Assembly: GCF_002917105.1 (NCBI RefSeq)
Contig: NZ_PQFZ01000004.1
Location: forward strand, 124,001 to 188,000
Source: Allobosea psychrotolerans
GTDB lineage: Bacteria; Pseudomonadota; Alphaproteobacteria; Rhizobiales; Beijerinckiaceae
DNA length: 64,000 nucleotides
Direction of reading: 5' to 3'
A model generated the notes under the pieces. It searched no databases. It was given only the letters and a program-made list of their open reading frames with translations, and was not told the origin of the DNA. The first letter of the stretch is position 1. Every line of letters starts with the position of its first letter. A program made the position numbers and the translations under genes. This document shows, piece by piece, positions 25,716-33,422 of the stretch.

Positions 25716-26828
25716 ATGCAGGCGTTCATGGACGAGATGCCAAAAGGCCCTTTGCGGCGCGGCTGGACGACGGGAGCCTGCGCGGCTGCTGCCGCCAAAT
25801 CCGCCTATATCGGCTGGGTCACGCATGACTTCCCCGATCCCGTCGAGATCACCCTGCCCGGCGGCCAGCGCCCGGCCTTCGCTTTGGCGCGGCATGGATT
25901 GCTCGTCGAGGGGGCGCAAGCCGGCATCGTCAAGGATGCGGGCGACGACCCCGACGTGACTCATGGCGCGACCGTGATCGCGCGGGTTGGCCCGGCCGCC
26001 GCCGGCGCCGGCATCGTCTTCCATGCCGGAGAAGGCGTCGGCACCGTCACCTTGCCCGGCCTGCCCCTGGCCGTGGGCGAGCCCGCGATCAACCCGATGC
26101 CGCGCGAGATGATCCGGCAGGCACTGGCCGACGCCCAGGCTTCGACCGGCGGCCCGCGCGACGTCACGGTCACGCTCTCCATCCCCGGCGGCGAGGCGAT
26201 CGCGCAGAAAACCATGAACCCGCGCCTGGGTATCGTCGGCGGTCTCTCGATCCTGGGCACGACCGGCATCGTGATTCCGTTTTCCTGCGCCGCCTGGATC
26301 CATTCGATCCATCGCGGCATCGATGTCGCCCGCGCAGCGGGGCTGACCCATGTTGCGGGCGCGACTGGCGCGACCTCCGAGGCCGCGATCCAGCGCCTGC
26401 ATGGGCTGGGCGAGCAGGCCCTGATCGACATGGGCGATTTCGCCGGGGGCATGCTGAAATATTTGCGCAAGCATCCCGTCCAGCGCGTCACGGTGGCGGG
26501 CGGTTTCGCCAAGATGGTCAAGCTCGGGCAAGGCATGCTCGATCTGCATTCCCGCGCCGGTCCGGTCGATTTCGCCTGGCTCTCCGAGCGGGTGCGAGAG
26601 GCTGGCGGCGAGGAGGCGCTGGCCGCCTGGGTGCCGCAGGCCAATACGGCGCTGGAGGTGCTGCAACGTGCGCAGCGCGTGGGCCTGAAGCTCGCCGATG
26701 TCGTCGCGGCCCATGCCTGGACGAACGCCGCCCAATCGCTCGGCGTGGCCGACGCCGAACTGGAGATCGCGGTGTTCGATCGCGAGGGCGGGCTGGCGGC
26801 CCGCACGCCGTTCCGCAAGGTGGGGTGA
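25716..26828 (+). CDS. cbiD: Cobalt-precorrin-5B (C1)-methyltransferase, anaerobic-type CbiD
   Basis: A 370-residue SAM-dependent methyltransferase with the CbiD signatures LRRGWTTGACAAAAAKSAY (about 13-31), VTHGATV, GVGTVTLPGLPL (about 109-120), INPMPREMI, and LGIVGGLSILGTTGIVIP (about 172-189). It methylates C1 of the corrin ring. CbiD is the enzyme of the cobalt-early pathway, yet the rest of this island is cobalt-late (CobG, CobK, CobN). No CobF is seen, so CbiD probably replaces it. Starts at 25728 and 25737 are also possible; the latter has a better GGACGAG site. It stands alone on the plus strand, divergent from cobB. Confidence 0.93.
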   Translation: MQAFMDEMPKGPLRRGWTTGACAAAAAKSAYIGWVTHDFPDPVEITLPGGQRPAFALARHGLLVEGAQAGIVKDAGDDPDVTHGATVIARVGPAAAGAGIVFHAGEGVGTVTLPGLPLAVGEPAINPMPREMIRQALADAQASTGGPRDVTVTLSIPGGEAIAQKTMNPRLGIVGGLSILGTTGIVIPFSCAAWIHSIHRGIDVARAAGLTHVAGATGATSEAAIQRLHGLGEQALIDMGDFAGGMLKYLRKHPVQRVTVAGGFAKMVKLGQGMLDLHSRAGPVDFAWLSERVREAGGEEALAAWVPQANTALEVLQRAQRVGLKLADVVAAHAWTNAAQSLGVADAELEIAVFDREGGLAARTPFRKVG

Positions 26829-26839
26829 AGGCGCGGTTT

Positions 26840-27604
26840 TCATATACCGCCCCCCGGCCGGAACCGTCGATCGTAACCCGTCGCGTAAAGCGCACTCTCG
26901 CCGAAATCCTCCGCGCCCAAAGCCGGTCCGACCAGGATCAGCGCGGTGCGCTCCAGCCCCGCGGATCGGACCTGCTCGGCAATCGCAGCCAGCGTCCCGC
27001 GCAGCACGCGTTCATCGGGCCAGGACGCCCGGAACACGATCGCGACAGGACATTTGGCGCCGTAGAAGGGCGTGAGTTCCGCTACCACCTGATCGATGAC
27101 ATGGATCGAAAGATGGATCGCCAGCGTCGCGCCCGATGCCGCGAAAGTCGCGAGCTTTTCCCGTTCGGGCATCGCCGAGGCTCGGCCCGAGGTGCGGGTG
27201 AGAACCAGCGATTGCGCGATGCCCGGCAGCGTCAGTTCGCGCTTCAGGCTCGCGGCGGCCGCCGCGAAGGCCGGCACGCCCGGCGTCACGCTATAGGGGA
27301 TGGCGAGCGCGTCGAGCCGGCGCATCTGCTCTCCGCAGGCGCTCCAGATCGAGAGGTCGCCTGAATGCAGCCGGGCCACGTCCTGCCCGGCAAGATGGGC
27401 GCCTGCCATCTCCGCGATGATGGCGTCGAGGTCGAGCGGGGCGGTGTCGATGATGCGGGCACCCTTCGGGCACCAGTCGAGCATCGCCCTGGGGATCAGC
27501 GAGCCGGCATAGAGGCACACCGGGCAGGCTGCGATCAGGTCGCGGCCTCGCAATGTGATGAGATCGGGCGCGCCGGGGCCGGCGCCGATGAAATGCACGG
27601 TCAT
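26840..27604 (-). CDS. cobM: Precorrin-4 C11-methyltransferase
   Basis: A 254-residue class III (tetrapyrrole) methyltransferase. Motifs are [21 protein letters not shown] (4-24), the YAGSLIP region (about 32-38), [17 protein letters not shown] (about 78-94) and the SAM site [13 protein letters not shown] (about 106-118). The overall order matches CobM/CbiF. It methylates C11 of precorrin-4. It is translationally coupled to cobE, whose stop lies within its ATG (ATGA), and it converges on cbiD with only 11 bp between the stops. Confidence 0.95.
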   Translation of the reverse strand: MTVHFIGAGPGAPDLITLRGRDLIAACPVCLYAGSLIPRAMLDWCPKGARIIDTAPLDLDAIIAEMAGAHLAGQDVARLHSGDLSIWSACGEQMRRLDALAIPYSVTPGVPAFAAAAASLKRELTLPGIAQSLVLTRTSGRASAMPEREKLATFAASGATLAIHLSIHVIDQVVAELTPFYGAKCPVAIVFRASWPDERVLRGTLAAIAEQVRSAGLERTALILVGPALGAEDFGESALYATGYDRRFRPGGGI

Positions 27605-27993
27605 GAGGCGCTCCTCGCCAGGGCGCAGGTGACGCGGGCGGTCGCGATGCGCGATTGCACCAGGACGCTGCCGGGACCTGCTGCGGCCAGCGCGGCGGCC
27701 TCCGCCACCGAGCCGACGCCATAGAGCGAGGCGATCCGCGTGGAGCGCGTCGCGCAGGCCGCTTCGAAGCCTTTCAGCGCCTCGTCGGGAATGGCGACGA
27801 GTTCGGCATCGCGCTCCTTCACCAGTGCCAGCAGCCCCGGCTCGGCGCTGCGCGCCGCGAGCGTCGCGAAACGTGGGATGAGCTCCCCGGCGAGGCCCGC
27901 AGTCGCCAGCGCATGATCGAGACAGGCGCGGATATCGGCCTCGCTCGTACCGGGGCGCAGGCCTATGCCGGCGATGAGGCGGCCGCGATTCAC
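27601..27993 (-). CDS. cobE: Cobalamin biosynthesis protein CobE (CbiG C-terminal-like)
   Basis: A 130-residue protein matching the CobE/CbiG-C family: [24 protein letters not shown] at the N-terminus, [14 protein letters not shown] in the middle, and [35 protein letters not shown] at the end. The GTG start at 27993 overlaps the cobL stop (GTGA), like the other junctions; an ATG at 28011 is an alternative giving 136 residues. CbiG opens the delta-lactone of cobalt-precorrin-5A in the anaerobic pathway. CobE's role in aerobic producers is less clear. Confidence 0.85.
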   Translation of the reverse strand: MNRGRLIAGIGLRPGTSEADIRACLDHALATAGLAGELIPRFATLAARSAEPGLLALVKERDAELVAIPDEALKGFEAACATRSTRIASLYGVGSVAEAAALAAAGPGSVLVQSRIATARVTCALARSAS

Positions 27994-29240
27994 GGCTTCA
28001 CCACCCGCCATTGCGTCACCGGCATGGCCGGGCGCCAGCCATGCAGGGTTCCGATCGTGTCGAGATGGGCAAGCCCGATGCGCCGCAAGCTGCCGCCATG
28101 GGCTGCAAACAGCGCCGCCAATCGTGCTTCGCCTTCCAGCGTCACGACATTGGCGACGAGCCGCCCGCCGGATTTCAGCGCGGCATAGGCCTGCTCGAAC
28201 ACGCCGTCATCCCCGACGCCGCCGCCGATGAAGACGGCGTCCGGAGGCTTGCGCCCGGCGAAGGCGGCCGGTGCGGCGCCGAGGATCTCGACCGGCAGAG
28301 CGCCGAGTGCGACGCGGTTATGGGCGATCCGCTGGGCGCGCTCCGGCCTTTCCTCGAAGGCGACGGCGCGATTGCGGGGATGGCGCAGGCACCATTCCAG
28401 CGAGACCGAGCCCGAGCCCGCCCCGACATCCCAGAGCAGTTGGCCGGCGCGAGGGCTGAGCGCGGCGAGCGTGATGGCGCGGATATCGGCCTTGGTGATC
28501 TGCCCGTCATGGGCGAACCAGTCTTCGTCCAGCCCCGGTGCCAGCGGCAGGATGCGGGCATCGGGCGCAGTCGCCACCGTCACGGCGATCATGTTGAGCG
28601 GCACGATGCCGTCGAGTGCGAAAGCGTCGGCGCGGGTCGCGCGGATGCGCTCCTGCGGCCCGCCGAGCGATTCCAGCACCACGAGCCGGCTCGCGCCCAG
28701 TCCCCGCTCGGTCAGCAGGCTGGCGACGGCTCCCGGCGTCGAGGCGTCCCATGACAGCGCCAGAATGCGCGCATTCGGCTGCAGATGCGGGATGATGCGC
28801 TGCAGGGCCCGCCCATGCAGCGAAACCAAGGCGCACTCCTCCTGCGGCCAGCGCATGCGCGTGCAGGCCATGGCGAAGGACGAGATTTGCGGGATCACCA
28901 GCATCTCATGGGCCGGCACCGCGCGGGCGAGGCCGGCGCCGATGCCGTAATGGAACGGGTCGCTGGTCGCCAGTACGCAGACCTTGCGGCCACGCTCGGC
29001 CAGGATCGCCGGCAGCGCATTGCGGAAGGGCTGCGGCCAAGCCCGCGCCTCGCCGGGAACCGAGCCGATCAGGGCAAGATGGCGCTCGCCGCCGAAGACG
29101 ATCTCGGCGTTCTCGATCGCGGCAATTGCGTCCGACGACAGGCCGGCGCGGCCGTCTTCACCCAGGCCGACGAGCGTCAGCCAGGGCGGCGGCGTCTCCA
29201 CGCTCGACAGCCCGGCCGTTTCAGGCAAAAATGCCGACAT
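27990..29240 (-). CDS. cobL: Precorrin-6Y C5,C15-methyltransferase (decarboxylating)
   Basis: A 416-residue fusion of a CbiE-like tetrapyrrole methylase (about 1-220: [34 protein letters not shown]) and a CbiT-like methyltransferase/decarboxylase (about 225-416: [41 protein letters not shown]). This two-domain form is normal for CobL. It adds methyls at C5 and C15 and decarboxylates the acetate at C12. Possible starts are 29240 (used here), 29264 and a GTG at 29201 that would match the usual family N-terminus. With the ATG at 29240 its start codon overlaps that of cobK on the other strand. Confidence 0.93.
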   Translation of the reverse strand: MSAFLPETAGLSSVETPPPWLTLVGLGEDGRAGLSSDAIAAIENAEIVFGGERHLALIGSVPGEARAWPQPFRNALPAILAERGRKVCVLATSDPFHYGIGAGLARAVPAHEMLVIPQISSFAMACTRMRWPQEECALVSLHGRALQRIIPHLQPNARILALSWDASTPGAVASLLTERGLGASRLVVLESLGGPQERIRATRADAFALDGIVPLNMIAVTVATAPDARILPLAPGLDEDWFAHDGQITKADIRAITLAALSPRAGQLLWDVGAGSGSVSLEWCLRHPRNRAVAFEERPERAQRIAHNRVALGALPVEILGAAPAAFAGRKPPDAVFIGGGVGDDGVFEQAYAALKSGGRLVANVVTLEGEARLAALFAAHGGSLRRIGLAHLDTIGTLHGWRPAMPVTQWRVVKP

Positions 29241-30003
29241 GACCGTCCTCATCCTCGGTGGCACGAGCGAAGCGGCAGCACTTGATCAGCATCTGGCTGA
29301 GCAGGCTCCCGAAATTCGCGCCATCATCTCCCTGGCCGGACATACTGCCGATCCCAGGCCGTTGAATCTCCCCGTCCGCGTCGGCGGGTTCGGCGGCATT
29401 GACGGCTTGCGCCGCTATCTCGTCGATGAGCGGATCATCGCGGTCGTCGATGCGACGCATCCCTTTGCCGCGATCATGCCATTCCATGCGCAGGCCGCCT
29501 GCAAGGCCGAAGGCGTGCCGCTGATCGCGATCCGCCGCAAGCCCTGGGTACCGCGCCCCGGCGATCGCTGGCGCTCCGTGCTCGACATGCAGGGCGCGGT
29601 CGAGGCCTTGGGGAACGAGCCGAAGCGCGTCTTCCTGACCGTCGGCCGCCTCGAACTTCCGGTCTTCGCCGACGCGCCGCGCCATCGCTATCTGGTCCGG
29701 GTCATCGAGCCGATCGGCGACCGCCTGCCGCTGCACGACGTCACCGTGATCCAGCAGCGCGGGCCCTTCCATGCCGATGACGAAGAGGATCTGATGCGCC
29801 GCGAGGGTGTCGAGATCCTCGTCACCAAGAATTCGGGCGGTGACGCCACGGCCGGCAAGCTTATCGCCGCGCGCCGGCTCGCATTGCCGGTGATCATGGT
29901 CGAACGGCCCCCGAAGCCGGATGTCGAGGTTGTCGAGCATATCGATCAGATCCTGCCCTGGCTGGTGGCGCAGGGGCTCTTCGTCACCGAACGCGGCGTA
30001 TAG
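29239..30003 (+). CDS. cobK: Precorrin-6A reductase
   Basis: A 254-residue NADPH-dependent reductase. It begins [19 protein letters not shown], the CobK/CbiJ nucleotide-binding start, and has VDATHPFAAIMPFHAQAAC (about 75-93), RRKPW (about 103) and EDLMRREGVEILVTKNSGGDATAGKLIAAR (about 182-211). It reduces precorrin-6A to 6B. It is the only plus-strand gene in this part of the island. Its ATG shares two bases with the cobL start codon, and its last 58 bases overlap the 3' end of cobJ. Its promoter must therefore lie inside cobL. Confidence 0.94.
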   Translation: MTVLILGGTSEAAALDQHLAEQAPEIRAIISLAGHTADPRPLNLPVRVGGFGGIDGLRRYLVDERIIAVVDATHPFAAIMPFHAQAACKAEGVPLIAIRRKPWVPRPGDRWRSVLDMQGAVEALGNEPKRVFLTVGRLELPVFADAPRHRYLVRVIEPIGDRLPLHDVTVIQQRGPFHADDEEDLMRREGVEILVTKNSGGDATAGKLIAARRLALPVIMVERPPKPDVEVVEHIDQILPWLVAQGLFVTERGV

Positions 30004-30737
30004 ACGATCGCGGCCTGGCCTGGCCGCGCGATCAGCCGCGTCGAGGACGCGCCGATCATCACCAGGGTGGCCATGTCGGCGAAAGCGGCAGCCGCGACAG
30101 CCTGCGATAGCGGCAGCACGCGCAGATTCTCATCCGGCCGCCCGACGGCGCGGGCGAAGATCACCGGCGTCGCCGCCGGGCGGTGCCGTGCCGCGAGCTC
30201 GAGCGCGGCGCCGAGCTGCCAGGGCCGCGCCCTCGAGATCGGGTTGTAGAGCGCGATCACGAAATCGGCCGCCAGCACGGCTTCGAGCCGCATCGTGACG
30301 ACCTCCCAGGGCTTGAGATTGTCCGAGAGCGAGATCGCGCAGAAATCGCCGCCGAGCGGCGCGCCGGCCTTGGCCGCAGCCGCCAGCATCGCCGTGATGC
30401 CGGGCTCGACCGTGATCGTCAGCGCCCGCCAGGTCGGATCGCCCGCCTCCAGCGCCTCGAACACGGCCGCCGCCATCGCGAAGACGCCGGGATCGCCGCC
30501 GGAGACGACAGCGACGGTCCGTCCTTCAGCCGCCAGTCGCAAGGCATGCTCGGCGCGCGCGATCTCGACGCGATTGTCGGAGCCGTGCTTGGTCCGGCCG
30601 GCTCGCTCCGGGATGCGGTCGAGATAGGGGCCGTAGCCGACGAGGTCGCTGGCGGCATCGAGCGCGGCCTGTGCGGCCGGCGTCAGCCAATGCGCCTCGC
30701 CGGGGCCCAAGCCTACGATGGTTAGCGAGCCGCTCAC
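29946..30737 (-). CDS. cobJ: Precorrin-3B C17-methyltransferase
   Basis: A 263-residue tetrapyrrole methylase with TIVGLGPGEAHWLTPAA (6-22), DLVGYGPYLDRIP (about 31-43), VAVVSGGDPGVFAMAAAVFEAL (about 75-96), VEPGITAMLAAAAKAGAPLGGDFCAISLSD (about 109-138) and ALYNPISRARPWQL (about 163-176). This is CobJ/CbiH, which drives ring contraction and C17 methylation after CobG. It is the last gene of the riboswitch-led run; its ATG overlaps the cobI stop (ATGA), and its 3' end overlaps cobK tail to tail. Confidence 0.95.
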   Translation of the reverse strand: MSGSLTIVGLGPGEAHWLTPAAQAALDAASDLVGYGPYLDRIPERAGRTKHGSDNRVEIARAEHALRLAAEGRTVAVVSGGDPGVFAMAAAVFEALEAGDPTWRALTITVEPGITAMLAAAAKAGAPLGGDFCAISLSDNLKPWEVVTMRLEAVLAADFVIALYNPISRARPWQLGAALELAARHRPAATPVIFARAVGRPDENLRVLPLSQAVAAAAFADMATLVMIGASSTRLIARPGQAAIVYTPRSVTKSPCATSQGRI

Positions 30738-31492
30738 AGCCGTCGCCCTTCGCCCGGCACCAGCACCATCGAGAAATAGGGCGCCTCGTCATCGGGCTTG
30801 TCGCCGAGCTTCAGCACGACCTGTTCGGCCATGGTGGCGCGCTCGACATAGATCGCGCGGTGGATCAGCCCCGCTGTCCTCAGCGCACGGCGCACCTTCG
30901 GCAGGTTGCGGCCGAGCTTCATGATCACGGCGGCGTCGGTGTCGACCAGCCGGCGCGTCAGCTCCGCTTCCGGGAGCGTGCCCGGCAGCACGGTCATGAT
31001 GTCGTCGCCCCAGGTGATCGGCGCTCCCGCCCGGGCCCAGGCTCCGGCCATGCCGGTGACGCCGGGCACGACCTCGGTCGGGAAGCGATGGGCGAGGCGC
31101 CGCCACAGATGCATGAAGGAGCCGTAGAAGAACGGGTCGCCGTCGCACAGCACGGCGACGCTCCGCCCTGCCTCCATCTCCGCCGCGAGCTGGGCGGCGG
31201 CTTCCTCGTAGAAGGTCGCGATCGGCTCGTCATAACCGGCCTCGCCGACATGGGCTTCGATCGTCACGGGGAAGGCGAGCTCGATCTCGCGTGCCGCATC
31301 GGGCGCAACGATGGCGTCGGCCGTGACGCGGGCATTGCCGCGCCGGCCGCGCTTGCAGAAATGCACCAGCCGGTCGGCCTTGAGGATGATATCGCGGGCG
31401 CGCAGGGTCATGTAGTCCGGATCGCCGGGGCCGAGGCCGACGCCGAACAGCAGAGTCTTTCCAGCAGCAGGATTGGCCGGTTCTGAGGTCAC
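30734..31492 (-). CDS. cobI: Precorrin-2 C20-methyltransferase
   Basis: A 252-residue tetrapyrrole methylase. The GTG start at 31492 lies 4 nt after the cobGH stop with AGGAA in good position; longer readings overlap cobGH and lack homology. Motifs are LFGVGLGPGDPDYMTLRARDII (about 14-35), VLCDGDPFFYGSFMHLWRRL (about 112-131), VVPGVTGMAGAWARAGAPI (about 139-157) and VIMKLGRNLPKVRRAL (about 185-200), matching CobI/CbiL. It commits precorrin-2 to the corrin branch. Confidence 0.95.
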   Translation of the reverse strand: MTSEPANPAAGKTLLFGVGLGPGDPDYMTLRARDIILKADRLVHFCKRGRRGNARVTADAIVAPDAAREIELAFPVTIEAHVGEAGYDEPIATFYEEAAAQLAAEMEAGRSVAVLCDGDPFFYGSFMHLWRRLAHRFPTEVVPGVTGMAGAWARAGAPITWGDDIMTVLPGTLPEAELTRRLVDTDAAVIMKLGRNLPKVRRALRTAGLIHRAIYVERATMAEQVVLKLGDKPDDEAPYFSMVLVPGEGRRL

Positions 31493-31496
31493 CGGC

Positions 31497-33422
31497 TTAT
31501 TCCTTTTCTTGCGCCAGCGCGTTGACGGCGGCTGCCGCCATCGCCGAGCCGCCGCGCCGTCCATGTACGACGAGGAAGGGCACGCGGCCATCCCCAGCCA
31601 AGGCCTGCTTCGATTCCGCCGCGCCGACGAAGCCGACCGGAATGCCGATCACGGCGGCGGGCCTGGGCGCGCCGGCATCGAGCATCTCCAGCAGCCGGAA
31701 CAGCGAGGTCGGCGCATTGCCGATCACCACCAGCGCCCCGGCAAGCTGTGGCCGCCACAATTCCATCGCGGCGGCCGAACGCGTCGTGCCCAACTCGACG
31801 GCAAGGCCGGGCGTGCGCGCATCGTCGAGCGTGCAGACCACCTCGTTGCGCGCCGGCAGGCGGGCCCGCGTCACGCCATTGGCGACCATCTTGGCGTCGC
31901 AGAGAATCGGCGCGCCGGCCCGCAGCGCCGCCTCGGCTGCATTCGTGAAGTCCTCGGACATCTCGACGTCGTCGGGCAGGTCGGTCATGCCGCAGGCGTG
32001 GATCATCCGCACCACGACGCGCGCGGCGGAGCCGGAAAAGCGCGAGAGATCGGCCTCGGCCCGGATGATCGCGAAGGAGCGCTTATAGATTGCGGCCCCA
32101 TCCTGGATATAGTCGTAACGCGTGCTCAAACTCTCATATCCTGAAGCCGCCGCACTCAGGCGGGCGAAAAGATCCTGTCCCGGCTGCAGACGCCGCAGGA
32201 TGCCGCAAAGGTCAAGCGTCGCGACGGGCTGATCGCGCGTCGTGCCGTTAAGAACCACGTCGTAGTGCCCGCCCCGGCCGACCAAAGTGAGGTCGGAGGC
32301 ACCCGGATGGGCGCAGGATTTGGCGCAGCCCGAGACATGCAGGCTCACGCCCCGGGCCAAGAGCGGCGCGGCCGCCTCGGCGAGCCGCGCACCATCGCTC
32401 ATGGCCTCGGTTTCGGCCCGCAGGCAGGCCGGCTTGCCGGCGCAGGCCTGGACCGAGAGGCGCGGATCCTCGTCCCGCGTGATCAGCCCCAAGCCGTCGG
32501 CCTCGCCGAGCCAGGCCTGGGCAGAGGCTTCGCTCAGGCCGAGGCAGGCGAGGCCTCGCCAGGGCGAGAGGCGCAAGGCGCGCGTGCCTTGCGCCCTGGC
32601 GGCGTGCCCAAGGGCTTCCAGCGTGGCGGCGTCGCAGCGGCCGAAGGGCAGGGCGGCGATGGCGGCGAAGCTACCGCTGCCGAGCGCGAACCGGCCGGCA
32701 CGGTGGGGGGCCGGGCGAGGCGGTGGAGCAACGGTTTCGGGCAGGCCGCAGAGGGCGGCGAGCGCCTCGGGCGGCAGATCGCGCAGGCGGCGGACCGCCT
32801 CCGGCGCCTGCGCGTGATGCCCGGCGAAGCGACGCAGCATCGTCTCGACGGCCTTGACTACATCGGCAACTGCGATCGGGCCGCGCCATGAGGCGTCAGG
32901 TAGGCCGATGATGATGCGGTCGGTTGCGATCGCCAGGAGGCGCAGATCGCAGGCGAGGGAGTCGAGCGCGAGCGCTCCTCCGCCATCGACGATGATCGAA
33001 AATTTGGCGGGCAGGCCGGGAACGAGCCGCCCGCGCGCTTCGATCGCCTCGGCCAGCGCGGCCGCATCGATCATCTCGCCGTCTCCCGCCAATGGCGAGA
33101 TCAGCGTCAGGCGCTGCGGACCGTCGCCGCCATGCTCGTCGACGAGGTGCTCGCCCAGCAGCGCGGCTACCAGCGCCGGGTGGCTCTGAGCCGTCACTCC
33201 GCGCAACTGCATGTTGCCGCGCGCGGAAATCTCGATCAGCCCGTTGCCATGTTCGCGCGCCAGGGCGGCGATGCGAATGAGCTGCGCGGGCGTCAGCACG
33301 GCTCCGGGCGGATGCAGCCGCACCAGCCAGCCATCGCCGGTCTCCATCGGCTTCAGCGTGCTCGGGCACCAGCCGCGCCGCAGCGTCGCCGGGGGCACAG
33401 ATGCATGCGGGAGCGCGCTCAT
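31497..33422 (-). CDS. cobG: CobG-CobH fusion: precorrin-3B synthase / precorrin-8X methylmutase
   Basis: A 641-residue continuous frame from an ATG overlapping the cobN stop (ATGA). Residues about 1-425 are CobG, an oxygen-dependent precorrin-3B synthase of the sulfite/nitrite reductase-like family. It shows RRGWCPSTLKPM (15-26), GLIEISARGNMQLRG (61-75) and four Fe-S/siroheme-type cysteines (Cys327, 333, 366, 370 in CAGKPAC and SGCAKSC). Residues about 436-641 are a complete CobH with YDYIQDGAAIYKRSFAIIRAEADL, catalytic His475 in RMIHACG, and GVTRARLPARNEVVC. The two are normally separate proteins. The junction (32120-32165) contains a TTGA that looks like an old stop/start overlap. Confidence 0.9.
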   Translation of the reverse strand: MSALPHASVPPATLRRGWCPSTLKPMETGDGWLVRLHPPGAVLTPAQLIRIAALAREHGNGLIEISARGNMQLRGVTAQSHPALVAALLGEHLVDEHGGDGPQRLTLISPLAGDGEMIDAAALAEAIEARGRLVPGLPAKFSIIVDGGGALALDSLACDLRLLAIATDRIIIGLPDASWRGPIAVADVVKAVETMLRRFAGHHAQAPEAVRRLRDLPPEALAALCGLPETVAPPPRPAPHRAGRFALGSGSFAAIAALPFGRCDAATLEALGHAARAQGTRALRLSPWRGLACLGLSEASAQAWLGEADGLGLITRDEDPRLSVQACAGKPACLRAETEAMSDGARLAEAAAPLLARGVSLHVSGCAKSCAHPGASDLTLVGRGGHYDVVLNGTTRDQPVATLDLCGILRRLQPGQDLFARLSAAASGYESLSTRYDYIQDGAAIYKRSFAIIRAEADLSRFSGSAARVVVRMIHACGMTDLPDDVEMSEDFTNAAEAALRAGAPILCDAKMVANGVTRARLPARNEVVCTLDDARTPGLAVELGTTRSAAAMELWRPQLAGALVVIGNAPTSLFRLLEMLDAGAPRPAAVIGIPVGFVGAAESKQALAGDGRVPFLVVHGRRGGSAMAAAAVNALAQEKE

